Shown piece after piece: positions 32,961-46,400 of a stretch of 64,000 nucleotides of DNA (positions are counted from its first letter, which is position 1; every line of letters starts with the position of its first letter). The stretch spans positions 593,001-657,000 of the forward strand of contig JADLSH010000158.1 in assembly GCA_016169945.1 (NCBI GenBank). Direction: 5' to 3'. Below the pieces are notes generated by a model that was given only the letters and a program-made list of their open reading frames with translations, had not been told where the DNA came from and did no database searches. The position numbers were made by a program, and so were the translations under genes. Source of the stretch: Trachythela sp. YZ-2020 (Eukaryota > Cnidaria > Anthozoa > Malacalcyonacea > Clavulariidae).

Positions 32961-33762
32961 TTACTTGCTAACAAAATTAATAGTACAATTGTTGAACACA
33001 GATCTTGTAAACGATTCGCTGACCGTATTACTATCACTACCCATTGGGCGATCGCCAGGAATTGGAATGTTACACAGTATATCATCTGGAATATCAAAGT
33101 CAAAATCATCCAAAAGAAAATCTGATTCTTTCGCATCCTCACTTGGCATTTCCTCATTTGGCAATGCCCTCATAATTCGCTTGTCTCATTTCAGCATCCA
33201 AGGATCAAGGCCCTTCTAAACGTAGCAAATCTAAAAATATATATTAAAGAAATGTTAGCTCAATTTTGTATTGAACGCAATCAATTACATTAATCACTTT
33301 ATACCTCTTGTCTTTCTTGTCCAAGATCGCAATTGCACTAACTCCATTGCAGTCGCATAATGAATGGCGCTGAATCCCACAACAAATACTATAGAGCGTT
33401 CTAGGAGGATAACATTCTCCGTCCTCTTTACACACCTCCATAACAAACTTCGTTAATCAGAAATTGAGTGTCTCTGCCGACATGCTACACAAGTTGACAT
33501 GCAAGTCTTGAATTACTGAAGTATCCACAGCTGAATTGCTTTGTTCGTTTGAAGCTTTCTTATTTAACCTTGTTGCCTGCCACTCCGAGAAGATCTTCAT
33601 AGACCATTTATTAACGCTACGGGTTGACTTAGGGACAGCATTTTCGAGCATTTGCTTCTCCTCTTCGCCACTTTTAGGCTTCCTAAACGTTCGCGTCGAC
33701 GCCATACCATACGCTAAAAACGCCCGAAAATCGTATTCCCACCTACTGCCTTGAATAAACAT
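32961..33762 (-). pseudogene. Crypton/DUF3504-like (ZMYM/QRICH1-type) protein fragments
   Basis: Segment 33762-33457 reads ALENAVP-type sequence (MLENAVPKSTRSVNKW, then SMKIFSEWQATRLNKK), the N-terminal SAM-like DNA-binding part seen in DUF3504/Crypton-derived proteins. Segment 33441-33244 reads EVCKEDGECYPPRTLY and SICCGIQRHS, the next conserved block. About 33230-33180 gives TFRRAL, then DAEMRQAN after a shift. Segment 33173-32961 gives an acidic tail and SVFNNCTINF, the usual C-terminal motif. The tyrosine-recombinase catalytic region between DAEM and the tail is absent, so this is an internally deleted copy. The piece order is right; frames differ. Confidence 0.6.
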
Positions 33763-33938
33763 TTAACATATGCCCCACTTAGTTCTGCCTGATCGCTCGT
33801 GAAATAAACAAATGCGCTTACGATGCCGATTATACCCAAACAACAAGCAAATTCTCCTTACATAACACAATACATGTATATACATGCTTCAAATATTTAC
33901 CATGATTGCTCCCACATGGACAATCGTTTTTGAAGCCG

Positions 33939-34042
33939 TTTAATAAACTCGCGAGACGTGTTTTATCAGGTCTAAAACCACTCGCGCTGCGCGCTCGTGG
34001 TTTTAAACCTGATAAAACACTTTCGCTCGTTTATTAAACAGT
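33939..34042. repeat. Hairpin element
   Basis: GTTTAATAAACTCGCGAG and TTTTATCAGGTCTAAAACCAC on the left pair with GTGGTTTTAAACCTGATAAAA and CTCGTTTATTAAAC on the right, around a GCGCTGCGCGC centre. Noncoding. Confidence 0.75.
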
Positions 34043-34228
34043 ACGTAAAACGCTGTTGACAGTGGAGTTATATCGAGTCGAGTATTATGAGTACAATACA
34101 TACCATACTAAATTCTCATCTCTACTTCCAACGGACGGGGGCGGGGGGTAGCGCTTGGCCTATGCAATGGTATAAAGTTACGATATATGTTCCTAAGTTT
34201 TTAGTAAAGATTGTACGTAATGTTAAAC

Positions 34229-36289
34229 TTACCAAAGCTTAAGGTTCTTTCCAGATATCCTTTCCAAAGCTTTCAAAGTTACACTGAGGGGGGATACTAA
34301 GCAGAAAAGGAAATCTCTACTTAGGTCCATAAATACCCCGACGACCTGCCCCCAAGCACGACCATCGGAGTCAAACACTAGGGCACCAGAATCACCTTTC
34401 CTAGCAAATTGTTCTTGACGCTTTCGGATCATAAAGCAATTATGCGCCCAAAACGACGTTATTTCTTCTCCGCTTTCAAACTCTTCGGCGCATTTAGCAC
34501 ACCACTTCGACCCGTTCTTATCTTTCTGATGGACATCTTTTTCACTGCTACCTGATTGCTTACAGTCCTTACAGTAATTTAACGGAACGTTGGATAATGA
34601 AGCAGCGCATGGCTTGTCCTGCGGAACAGAAATGCAGTTTATATACAAATGTCTGGTCATATTATCAGCAACAAAACCCAAATCGGTAAGTCCTGTTGTT
34701 CGTCCAATTTTCATGAATGTCAATTCCGTGTCACGCGTACGAAGTTCTGTATCAAATTTTTCCATATCAACAACTTTACCGTTAGGGGAACAGCCGTTGT
34801 GTTTTTCAAAACCATAAAGAGGACAACGATTGGACGTGGCTTTAGCTTTATTGTCGATGTACTCTTTTAATTTAATACGACGAACCTCATTTGAGTCCAG
34901 TTTGGCAATGGCTGCGTCGACGAAAACTTTAACAGTTTCGTTGCCCAAATTTACCATTTCGTTATCTTGCAAACCATCAACGTACTCTGCAATTTGTCTT
35001 GGTTTGTTACTCTCAACGTTTTCTAATTTTTCTTGTGCTTTCTTTGTATCTTTTTGGGTTTTTAAGAACATTTCACGAAAATCCGCATCCGTTTCAGTTA
35101 GCTCTTCTTGTGTAAAATTAGGAATTTCCCCTCCAAATATATGTAAACTTTTCGCGTATTCCTCAAATTCTGATTTGGCTTTTTTAACCATCTTGAGATA
35201 ATCCGATTCAGCAGGCTGAACGATGATCTTCGATGTTCCATGCCCCATTTCGTCTGGACGAAGAACGTGCCGACATGAAAGAATGTAACATTGCCTGTCT
35301 TCGTCTTCCAAAAATACTCCCAGTGTTCCAGCACCATGTTTGTCGCCTTTGACGCCAATTCCAACTCCGCCACGTAATGGATATGCATACGACATCAGAC
35401 TGCTGCATGCCGGTTGGTAATACCCTTCGGCAATGTCATATGGATAAGTATTTAGTTTTTCTATCTCCTCAAAGCTGATTTCCCCAGCAGGAATTTTACC
35501 TTTTCCTAAAACAAACACTGTAACACAGAGCTCATCTTTCTCGTTGGAGTCTGTTATTTTATATGCTGCCTGAACAGCTGTGACGTTTAGCCGGTTTTCA
35601 AACACGTGAAGATCGCCCTCGATAATCTTTGACAGATCTGAAATTTTTTTCTCTCTCTTTTTCTCACTCGATGGGAGTCGGGTAACAATCTTATTTAGAG
35701 GGCGTCGTTGAAGGTCGTCAAATTCAATTTGATAATCATCGTCGAACATTTCTTTTGCGGCATCTTCCACATCTTTTGGAATTCCTTCGCCATCAGTATG
35801 CATGTATAAATGCATAGTTAAGAATTTCTCTTGCGCTTCTTTGCCGTCATTTTCATACGGGACAGCTCTAACACAACAAGAGTAGGCAGACATGAATTGT
35901 AAAGCTAATGATCTGGCGTTTACGATCTAGGAGTAAAAGAATAAGAAAACTGCTATTTATATAATGTAATATTATTCCTCAACTTTAAATTCTTGATTAA
36001 ATAAATCATTTTTGAACAACTAAGTCCAACAGAAGTTTGTTTGTCAATAATCGATTAATCGTATTGAATACATTACATCATGATTATCCACCGTGGTTTG
36101 TCCCTTCAAAGATAAGGGTGTGTTTTAGGAATGTTGAATAATCGATTGCCAAAATAATGGATTAATCGATCAATCGGGAGTAGCTCTATTCTGTTTATGC
36201 AACCGAACCTACCTTTTCTTTTTTTGAAATTTTCACAGGTTCCTTGGACATTTCCACAGACTCTTTCGAGGGTACAAAATTATTGGAAT
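34229..36289 (-). CDS. Trypsin-fold (PA clan) serine protease-like protein with CxxC insert
   Basis: Exon 35926-34229 is open throughout; an upstream exon at 36289-36213 (acceptor TTTACTATAG, donor GTAGGT) joins in phase 0 and adds SNNFVPSKESVEMSKEPV. From the Met at 35893, residues 186-213 hold HGAGTLGVFLE and YILSCRHVL (His209), VFVDAAIAKLD gives Asp326, FMKIGRTTGLT follows at 393-403, and RKGDSGALVF gives Ser502: a complete His-Asp-Ser triad, with spacing longer than in trypsin and reminiscent of NAL1/DegP-like families. A CKDC..CAKC pair (441-468) between Asp and Ser could bind zinc. Residues 230-310 are charged and helical. There is no signal peptide, so it is probably intracellular. The TAA after KNLKLW overlaps a consensus donor (GTAAGT), so the C-terminus may lie in a further exon. 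Substrate unknown. Confidence 0.75.
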
Positions 36290-37092
36290 CTATAGTAAAA
36301 ACAACACCAAACTACTAAGTCCTTGTTTAACATACATATTTAGTTTTCGTAATGCAATTATGGTAATAATATCTCGTACTTGTACCACGAAAATTTTCAG
36401 ATCACCTGTAGTTAATACAATTGACGACTTAGAAACTCGATGGAAGTACAACATAAGTAATTATATCAATGTTGGTCTAAGTTTATGCAAAAATATGGTC
36501 CTTTGTAGTCTCTCTCGCAGCCGCTCTTTGTGTCGTGCCTCCCCACGAGCGGCTGCTTACTTGCACACAACATTCCATTCCCTATTGTTTTAGCTTGACC
36601 AATCACAACGCGTTTTGTGAAATTACGCGCGAAGCTATTGCAGGAAGCATTGCAAGGTCAAGGAGTGGCGATGCGGCAATTCAGAATTTACATATAGGAT
36701 GGACGAAGGAACGTTAGTTTTCTTGTTTTTATGTAAAAGGTTTTCTTAAAGTGAAAAAGAATTTAAAGAAAGATAAAGCTTAACTCTTAAACACAAGCAT
36801 CTAGTAACGTGTGTCGTATGCGAAAGCATTTATATTTTATTTCAACCGCTACGTTTGCCGCTTTGTGGTAAAATGTACACAAACCACTACAAGACTCTAA
36901 TTTTCTAATAACGATTGTGTGAATTGTGTAATTATTTTGAAATATCGTCGACGAAGATGAGCTTCTGAAACAATTAGTTATTAGAAGATTTTAAAGGAGA
37001 CAAAATACCGCAATAATTTTGCCAGTTTCAAGTCGACGATATCTATATTTTGAATGAATTGCTGCTGCATTCTCTGCTGCATTTTCGTTCAG
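36290..37092. other. 5' flank of the protease gene, with a small hairpin repeat
   Basis: AT-rich. GCAGCCGCTC (36519) and GAGCGGCTGC (36547) form a 10-bp stem in a sequence that looks like a dispersed repeat. A CCAAT-type motif (GACCAATCAC) is at about 36597. No first exon of the protease gene could be identified. Confidence 0.4.
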
Positions 37093-37469
37093 TTTTGTTC
37101 CCCCCTTACGGGGAATACTTTTTAACAAGCAAAATCAATAGATTATTATGAGCAAAATTCAAATTCACTTGTTGTAATTTTCACAAACCTGCAGTTTTGT
37201 AGTACAACACCGCCAAAGTTTCACTAAATCAACACATTTCGCATTCGTTCGCCGCCATTTTGTCTCGAGGAACTTCATGTAATATATACGATATGGTCAG
37301 TTTTACGCCATTTTGCGTTGTCTAACACAACGTTTCTCGAAACTTTCCGCTGAATAATTTTTATTTAATTTGCCTTTTCGCGGGAATTGATTAAGGCGGA
37401 AAATTTTTTTTGTTCTTCCAAAATTCAGTTGTATTTTTTGAATGTTTTTAAACACTGTGACTATGGTTT

Positions 37470-40400
37470 ATGGCAGAACAAACAACTAAATCGCGTTGTT
37501 TGATTCATTTTAATGGGCAGCGTGGCCCTCTGACTACTTTTACTGAAGTTTCTTTTAAAAAGTTTTTACTTTTTCGAGAACAGTGGGTAGCGCTTGATGG
37601 TGAACAAAGACAAGTGGCGGAAAAATCATGCGGTGTGATAACCGGCGCAGAGATACCAACAGGTCCAGAAAACCTTTATTACCACAGAGAATGCTATTCT
37701 AAATTTACCAACAAATCTTTAGTTACACACGCAAAACGCCGATGCGAAAAGAAAGAAGAAATCGACAAAAAATCAAATATTGCAGACGAGACCTTGCTTT
37801 CCACCAATGATGAGACACAAGTGCCTGAAAAGTTCCTTAGATCATCTACTGATGAAACTGTGCGCGTGAAACCCAGAAACCCTCATGTGCTACCACCTAC
37901 TTGTATCATATGTGGCAAAGAAAATCTTTACATCACTGATTCAGTAAGAATTACTATGTAACATTCTCATCCTCATTTTTATCGCTTACTTTCAATTTAA
38001 ATTAGGTAAAATTTTGTTGCATTGGCACTTAAAATTTCAATTATAAAACATTAATTTTATAATTATGACATAATTATTTTATTTCTAATCTTTTTAACAC
38101 AGATTAGTAAAAAGCGCAAATTTGACAAGCTTATCTCTTCTGAAACAATTGATGGGGGAAAACTGAGAGAAGCTGCAAAGAGGAAGGCGGACCAACATAT
38201 TCTGATAAATATCGAAGGAAAGGACTGTATTGCACTTGAGGTAAAGTATCATACTCAATGTTACAAAAAATACACCAGATGTGTGACAAACACTAAAGAA
38301 AGCGAGAGTGACGTAAAAAGTGACAGTAAGTTCGAACGTTCGTTTAATATCTTCAGTGAGGAGTTTGTGATGACGAAAATTATCAAAGGTCAAGAAATTT
38401 ACGATATGAAGAGAGTGAAGGAAGAATTTGATAAAACTGTCGCACGCGTTGAAAATTTAGATGCATCAAGCTACAAAACGTTTCGCTTGAAAAGAAGATT
38501 GAAAAATACATTTCCCCAGCTTGTGTTCCATAGTCCCAAAGCACGAAGTCGGAGTGACATTGTGTTCGCAGAATGTTTAGATAGAGGAAAGGTTGCAGAG
38601 ACATTTATGTCGCAACAACAGTTATCGGATAGTGAGGAGGAGACTGAGGATAAAAATCATGAAACGGAACGAAATGCACCCCCTGCTAATCATAGATCGT
38701 CGTTGAAAGAAATGTATTTCTCTGCACTATCTCTAAGAGAAATCTTTCGTGAATGCGCAGCACAAGATTGGTACACCACATGGCCACCAGTTGCAGCTGA
38801 TATCAACGTTGCTAATGTGAAAAAGTTAGTTCCTCCAGTTATATTCAATTTTTTTGCTTGGGGAGTCGGGTTTTCGGATGATCCCGAAGAATCAAAGTAC
38901 GTAACCTTAGAGGACGATCGCTCTTTAAAGTTGTTTTCCGTATGTCAGGATCTGCTGTACATTTTTAGTGGTGGTAGAACACAAACACCAAAATCGCTAG
39001 CATTAGCCATGGCGGTAAGACAAATATCGGGCTGTTCAAACTTAGTAACTCTCCTAAACGGCTTTGGCCATTGCGTATCCCTCTCATCAACAATGGCATA
39101 TGACACTGCGTTAGCGCAGTTGTCGTTAAATACGTCAAATAATATTCCGAAAGGGTTTATAGCAGAGCGTCACGTTAATGTTGTTTATGACAACATCGAT
39201 TTTGGGGAAGAGGCTGGAAAACAAACCCACGTAACCAATGGCATCATCATCCAACAGGTTACCTCACAGAACAACGACGACAACAATATAGAGACAACAG
39301 TGATAAAGAAAACCCAACGATCGCTAAAGGTGCCTGGCATTACTTTAAAGCCTTACAGCATTGGAGTGAAAAAGACACCTGCATTTTACATTCCTGATAG
39401 CATCGAAGATTACGGTGAAAATGAGAAAACAAATATTTCACTAAAAACTGATCTAGCATACGTACTGGTAAAGATGTATAATCATTCCGAAGAAAGCCCC
39501 CTTCCAGGATGGACTGGATTCAACACGATGCTTAATGAAACTGAAATACCAAAGGAATCAAGAATCGGTTATCTCCCTGTCATCGATAATTCTCCCACTG
39601 AATACTCAACTATAAACGCAATCCTCGAAAATGGTGTTGACATTGCAAACGCCCTACAATTGGATCATATCGTAATGGTATTTGACGAGGCCGTATACTC
39701 GAAGGTGCAACAAGTAAGGTGGAAAAACGAGATATTTTACAACAAACTGATCGTGCGCTTAGGAGAGTTTCATACCATTATGTCCTTCCTGTCGGCAATA
39801 TCGAAGCTATTTGAAGATGCGGGGCTGAAGGTAAAGTATGTTAAAAACTATTTTGGAGAATTTACAAAATTAGTATTCACCGAAGTAAAATGTATATGAT
39901 GACGAATGCAAATTTTCGTTTGTTTATGTGTAGGATATACTGATCGAGTCGGGAATAGTGAGTGAGGGATCCATCAAAGGCGTGCTCTCTGGTAAACACT
40001 ATAATAGGTCAGTGTTCTGCCACAAAATAATGCATGAAGCGTTCCAGCGTCTTCGATTTGAGACCTTTCTGGACAGCTTGGATGTCACTGAACAGGAAAA
40101 AATTCGGACATTTGTAGAAGCTATGGGAGATGGCTTTCCAACACAACAATACAAAGACGAGCTTTTGAGTCGGGAGTTTGAGACTATATGTGATAAATAC
40201 GAATCATTTGTGGAAGAAACATCGCAAAAATCAAAAACATTTGCATTTTGGAGTATATATCTTAAAATGACAGGTACATGTGAAACTCTTAATACAAAAA
40301 GGTAACTTATGGCCTGCTTACAAATATATAAAGAACCCCGAATAGATTAACGGGAGGATTAATACAGGCAGCCATTCGGTTTAGAGCCAAGGTTAAGATT

Positions 40401-43400
40401 CAGGTCTGCAAATTAGAGTTAATGTATTCAAGATTCTTTAAATGACACAATTGAGGCCGTTTTCCACTTCAGCCGTACCATACAAAAACGTGGCGTATTT
40501 CTTTGTTCCCTGGGCACTCGAGTAGAACTAATGATTTTTAAACAAAGAAATGTGCTACGTTTCGCTACGTTAAGGAGGTGGGTTTGCCATTCGTCATTGT
40601 CTGAATGGCCTCTTGCTCTTTGGTTCGTTTAAACCAGAACTAAATATTACTTTTTAATGTAGGTATATTGTTGATGTTCATCCGTGCAACACGACAGATC
40701 GATTGGGAGCTCCATTTATCTACATTTAGGCAAATGCTTCCCTGGTTTTTTGTTTCTAATAAGATTAACTATGCAAGATATGGAACAGCTTACTGGTTGG
40801 AAATGACGTCTTTGTATAAAACACACCCAGGTAAGGCGTAAAGCAAAAGGGAATGTTCCAGATTGCATGTCTATTTTCTGTTGTTGTCGGTTTGTCTGCA
40901 CAAGCGAACCGCGCATGATCCAGCTTTTTCTGTGGATGTTGCCTGTAGATCTAGCCTGCAGACACACCATAAAACTACATTCAACTTTCTTGTCCGCTCG
41001 CTTATTTTGTTGCTTCTCGCTCCGCCCATTCAGGCAAAGTATGTATAAAGGTAGATATGCATACAACTAATACCGTTCACCTGAATCAACAGGAATTCGA
41101 CTTGATATGTCAAGAAATTTCGCCATTCAGCGTCAAAGTCATCATGGTTTCTCTGCAGTTGCATGCGACCAAACGATAGAACAGACAGTAAACCGTGATG
41201 CAAAAACTAAGGGAGGCTTGATTGGTTTCACATTGAATCGTGCTGCAGTGCATCGATGGCTTCTTTCACAGTCGGAGAGAGCGGCGATAACCAGCCAATG
41301 CAAGAGCTTAGCAGGAATGGAGTGCAAGCCAAGGTATGGCCAAACACTCGTAAAAAAATGCACATTCTTAATCGTGTTTAAATGGTTGCGATTTCAATGT
41401 TGTTGTTTTTTCTTTTAGAAAACGTAAAGACCTCGATCCTACTAAATGCGAGCGCTACGAGAAGTCGGTAGAAAATGTAATAACCACTGTTTCGAATATG
41501 CTAAACCCGTTTGACACAGAGCAAAAGAGCCTACTATCGTTAGCAAGTGGGTTTGTCGTTGATGACAATGTTGCTGATAGTTTACTTGGAGCAGAACAGA
41601 TTGGAGAGGATCAATTTTTAGATTTTGTTAAAAACAATTTGACTATTGAAGAACCAGATATCTTCCAAACAATTAAAAAAAACAAGCTTCCCACTATCCA
41701 GAATACTAAAGCAGGGATTAAAAACAGTGCCGGCAAAGAAACTGGACTCAAAATGAGTAGAAATTTGTTTGCAAGGCTTCTGCTCGTTGCTAAAAGCCGG
41801 GATATTGATTTGCAAAATGTCCTGTCTTACTGCCTTGGTGCATATCCCTTATCACTTGCCTCCGTAAGTGGCAGTCTTTTAAAGACGGCAAAATCAAAAT
41901 TGGCGGACATACTGGAACGTGAAAGCGGAAACCCGCATGTCGACATAACAGACATCCCTAATGATAATGCACTCGTTCTAGATGCCATGGCTGTTGTGCA
42001 TTGCTTGAAAGGAAACTGGAAAACCTTTGGTGATTTTGCGGATTCAGTTTTCAATTTCCTCATGAAATTAGCTCAGGATTGTCGTGCATTAAGACTAGAT
42101 TTTGTCGCCGACCGGTATCCTGCTCTGAGTATCAAGAACACTGAGCGAGCCAGACGCGCTACACAAGGAGTTCAACGAGTACACATCTATGGCCAAGAGC
42201 AGAACATCCGTAAGCAGTGGAAAAAAATTCTGAGTTCTGGAGAGAACAAAGAATCATTATTGGAATTCTTCATTAAACATTGGAAATCATACAAGTCATG
42301 CCGGTTTGCTTCTGTTTCTGTTTTGTATGCAACATCGAAGGATAAATGTTATACATACCATCCCAATCGAAATGGAGATGACCCTGTTAGAACAGACTCG
42401 TTTCCACCCTACTCGCCTATTGTTGCACGCCAAGCATGCCGCAAGCACGTATGACACAGTGATAATCAGATGTCCTGACACTGATGTTCTGGTTCTTTGC
42501 ACTGCCATGCAACAGTTGATTGAGAAGGATGTTTATATGATGACAGGCTCAGGAAACAAATTTCGTTGTATACACATTAACACAATTTGCGAAGAACTTG
42601 GTGACAACACATGTAAATGTCTGTTAGGTTTTCATGCATTTTCAGGTATTGTAGAACAGTTGTTGATGATATGAATAATTTGTAAAAAAGTAAATAAATT
42701 CAAACAAATCTTAACAGATATTAAAATATTTAAATACTTTTGTAGGGTGTGATTCCACAAGCTCATTCCATGGAAAGGGAAAAATTAAAGTTTGGAAAAC
42801 ATTATCTGACAATCCAGAATTTACAGAAACCTTCAGCATGCTTGGCAACATGTTTCCACCATCTGACCTCCTAGTCAGTCAACTCCACCGGTTTGTGTGT
42901 CTGATGTATGGCGATAAGATTGCTGTTAATACTGATGAATGCAGATATAATCTCTTCAAATCAGGGAAATATTCAGATGATGTGCTACCACCAAATTCAG
43001 ACTGTCTTTTAAAACACATTGAGAGAGCTAACTATCAAACAGCTGTGTGGAATCAGTCCCTGTCACCTCAAATGAATATTCCATCTCCTGCAGGCAATGG
43101 GTGGATATTAGACAGTGACTATAAGATCCTGTGGATGACACTTCCTGCCGCACCCGATTCCCTCCTTGAAATTGTAAAGTGCACATGTAAGACAGGATGC
43201 AAAACCCAAAGATGTTCATGCCTTAAAGCTCAACTGAAATGTAGCGACTTATGTTCTTGTGAAAGCTGCAGCAACATCGTAGTAGTGGATGAGGACATAA
43301 TCCTAACAGAAAATGATGGTGATTTATTTGGCAACAATGATGATGACAGTGATGATGATGAGCAGGGCCGCCCAGACAATTTTGGGGGCCCGGGGCAAAA

Positions 43401-46400
43401 CTCTCATTGGGGGCCCCAATCTCTCCCCCAAAAAATCCCACAAAAATAACATATCAGTTCACAATTATAATATGTAATTTTGTGTACTTAATATTAATAA
43501 TAATGTAAGTTTATACAGTACTACATTGCTGGGCTCTCGTATACTGATCGAATTCATAATTTTGCTTTTCGTGCACACCTCGAAGCAAATGCTTCAATTA
43601 CATTGTCATAGTTGATCTTCCTCGCTATGTCACGCTCCGAAGAAAGCGTAACTAATCCACTTAGACGCTCTTGCCCCATTGTAGATCGACGACAATTCTT
43701 CACAATAGCTAGTTTACTAAAAGACCGTTCTCCAGAAGCGGCTGACACTGGGATGCTTACAAAGATCCTTAGGGCAACGCAAATCTGTGGAAATATGCTT
43801 TGAAGTCCTTTCTCATAAATTTTGTTAAGCAACTGAAGGGACGACAATTTACCAAACAAGTTGTCATTTTGCTTTAGTTTATTAAGTAGCCGAAGTTCTT
43901 CGAGGATTTGGTCCTCATTTAGGTCATTCGGATAAAATTTTGAGAGATTACGACAATTGCTTTTGCAAATGACATCCTCTAATTTTGAATTCTCTGGATC
44001 CTCTAACCCTGTTGTACTGGAAGGGTTCCAAAGGAAGCAAAACATGTTGTTCAATTGTTCACTTGTTTCAAATCTACGTGCCACTTCACTAATTACTGTG
44101 TCTAAAGTCACATTAAAAACGTTTATTCTGAACAGCGCTTCGTCGTTTGGTAATTCCCATTCGTTATCCCTGTTTTCATCAAAAAATGCTCTGCGAATCC
44201 GTCGTCGTTTTTCTTGAAACTGTTCACTAAGACCCAAAGCACCAGCAACAAGCTTTGATTCCTCAAGGATAACATTCCAAGCCTCACGTATCCGCTTTAA
44301 ATCATCTTGGAGAGATTTAATAAGTTGCAATTCTTCATCAATCGTAATTCCAGAACCTTGAAGCAACAGGCTAACATCATTGATGGCTTGCAATAACTTT
44401 AAACCAAAAACTAATCAATAAAGTATATTCAAATGACTTTAACCATGTGCTGAGAATGTCCACATCATTACACAAATCTGGAGGTAAGTCATGTTCCTTC
44501 AGGTGGTCTAAGGCTTTCAAGATTTCTCTGGGCTTCTTCGCTAGTGGCTTTACAGCCTCAATTCTAGCACTCCAACGAGTAACCGACAATTTATGCAATG
44601 ACATATGAGCAGTTTCTTGCAAAATTTTCCAGAAGGACTGGAACTGAATAAGTTGTACAGTTTTTGGATGTTCCCAAAAAACATTTTCACGACATCGTTA
44701 GACTCAGCTGCATGAACGCCACAAAGATTAAGGGTGTGTGCACTGCAAGGGGAGAAAACAGCCTGAGGATTCTTTTCCCGGATTAATGCTTGGGCTCCTT
44801 TGTAACAACCTGACATATTAGATCCATTGTCATATCCTTGACCTCTACAATTTATTAGTTGAATATCATGCTCTTTAAGAACCTTACATATCAACTCTGC
44901 AATATCACACCCTTTCTTCTTCTCACAGTCTTCCATTTTTAAAAATCGTTCACAGACTTCCCAAAAATTTTTCTCATTTAGATGTGCATATCTTAGAATA
45001 AATGTAATCTGTTCAGTATGTGATGTATCTAGTGTACCGTCCACAATAATACTGTAGTAAAGTGCTCGCTTTACTTCGTCAATAATGACGTTAATAACAA
45101 TCTTTGCACATTCTTCAATGAACTCATTCTGTGAGCGCCATGAGAGATAGTGTGCTTGCATTCGAGTTTCAGTCTCTTGGTGTTTCTTGACTTCATTTAG
45201 GTGTATTTTAAGTACTTGATTATGACGGCTAAGTAACTCTAAATTCCCGAGAAAAAGTCCATTGTTTGGATCATCTAGCTTGGTGGTGGAGCCACGAAAG
45301 GAAGATTTCTTTCAGACAAAACAAACCGACATCTAAAATACATCTAAATACTTCACGCCATTTTGCCATCTCAGTAGCAAATTGTCGCTGAAGACTAATG
45401 TCAATTCCAACTGATTCATTAAGGTTTCTTTCAAGATCTTTCCAAGTTAAATAGCACGTGATATGGGCAGAATTTCGTTGGTGCGCCTCAATCTTTTCAT
45501 ACAACTTTCGCCAGTTGTCCTTGACTCCTGCAGCACTTTTTGTTAGTTGTGACGGTTGTGGCTTTTTCCTGCTGTGAAAAATCTTGAAATAGACAGCAAG
45601 CAAAGCAAAATAGTCCTTGCGCAGATGAACTCCATACAAGCCAGTCTCTTTTACTTTCTCGCCATTTGGCAATTCTTGATAAAATATGCTTGTTGGAAAA
45701 CAACGCCTGAGCTATCTCGTGGAAAGCACTGGGGATTTTCAGGAGTTCCCTTTCGAATAATTGTTTCTTTCTGCATTTTGGTTAAAAGTCTCCAAGTCGA
45801 AGGGTCATTTACTGGTATTACAGGTATAATAGACGGCTCCGTGTAGGTTTCACCAATGTTACTAATACAATTCTCGTTCTCAGTTTCCGAAGGGTTGGTG
45901 ATGATTTTTACGATATTTTTCTCGTTTGGTTCTTCAGATTGCAAGCATGATTGATCTTCATTGTCATCGGGATTAGGTATTTCTTGATCTGTTGATAATT
46001 CCTGATTTTCAGTTGAACTCTTAGTTAGTGTAGTAGCCATGTCAGAGTGATCAGATATATTACTGGTTTCACTTTCTTGGTCCACGCTAACTTTATGTGA
46101 TTCAGAGGCAGTGTCGTTACTTTTAGTGGATTTTATACACCAGTTAAGGTCTTCGAGTGTTCGCCGTGTTTTTGCTTCATTTTCAAGTCGGGTTTCGCGT
46201 TGTTTACGCTTCATTGCTCCCGACAAATATGACCGTTTGGACGCCATTTTTATTTTTATCAATTGCATTTGCGCTAGACGATACTAATAAAACTGGCAAC
46301 TGACTCGTACATGTAACTGGAATATCCAACGTCCACTCCACTTTATTTGCGAGATAAGCTCATACGGTGCACGGCAAATGGGTAAACACCGAACTAAACA

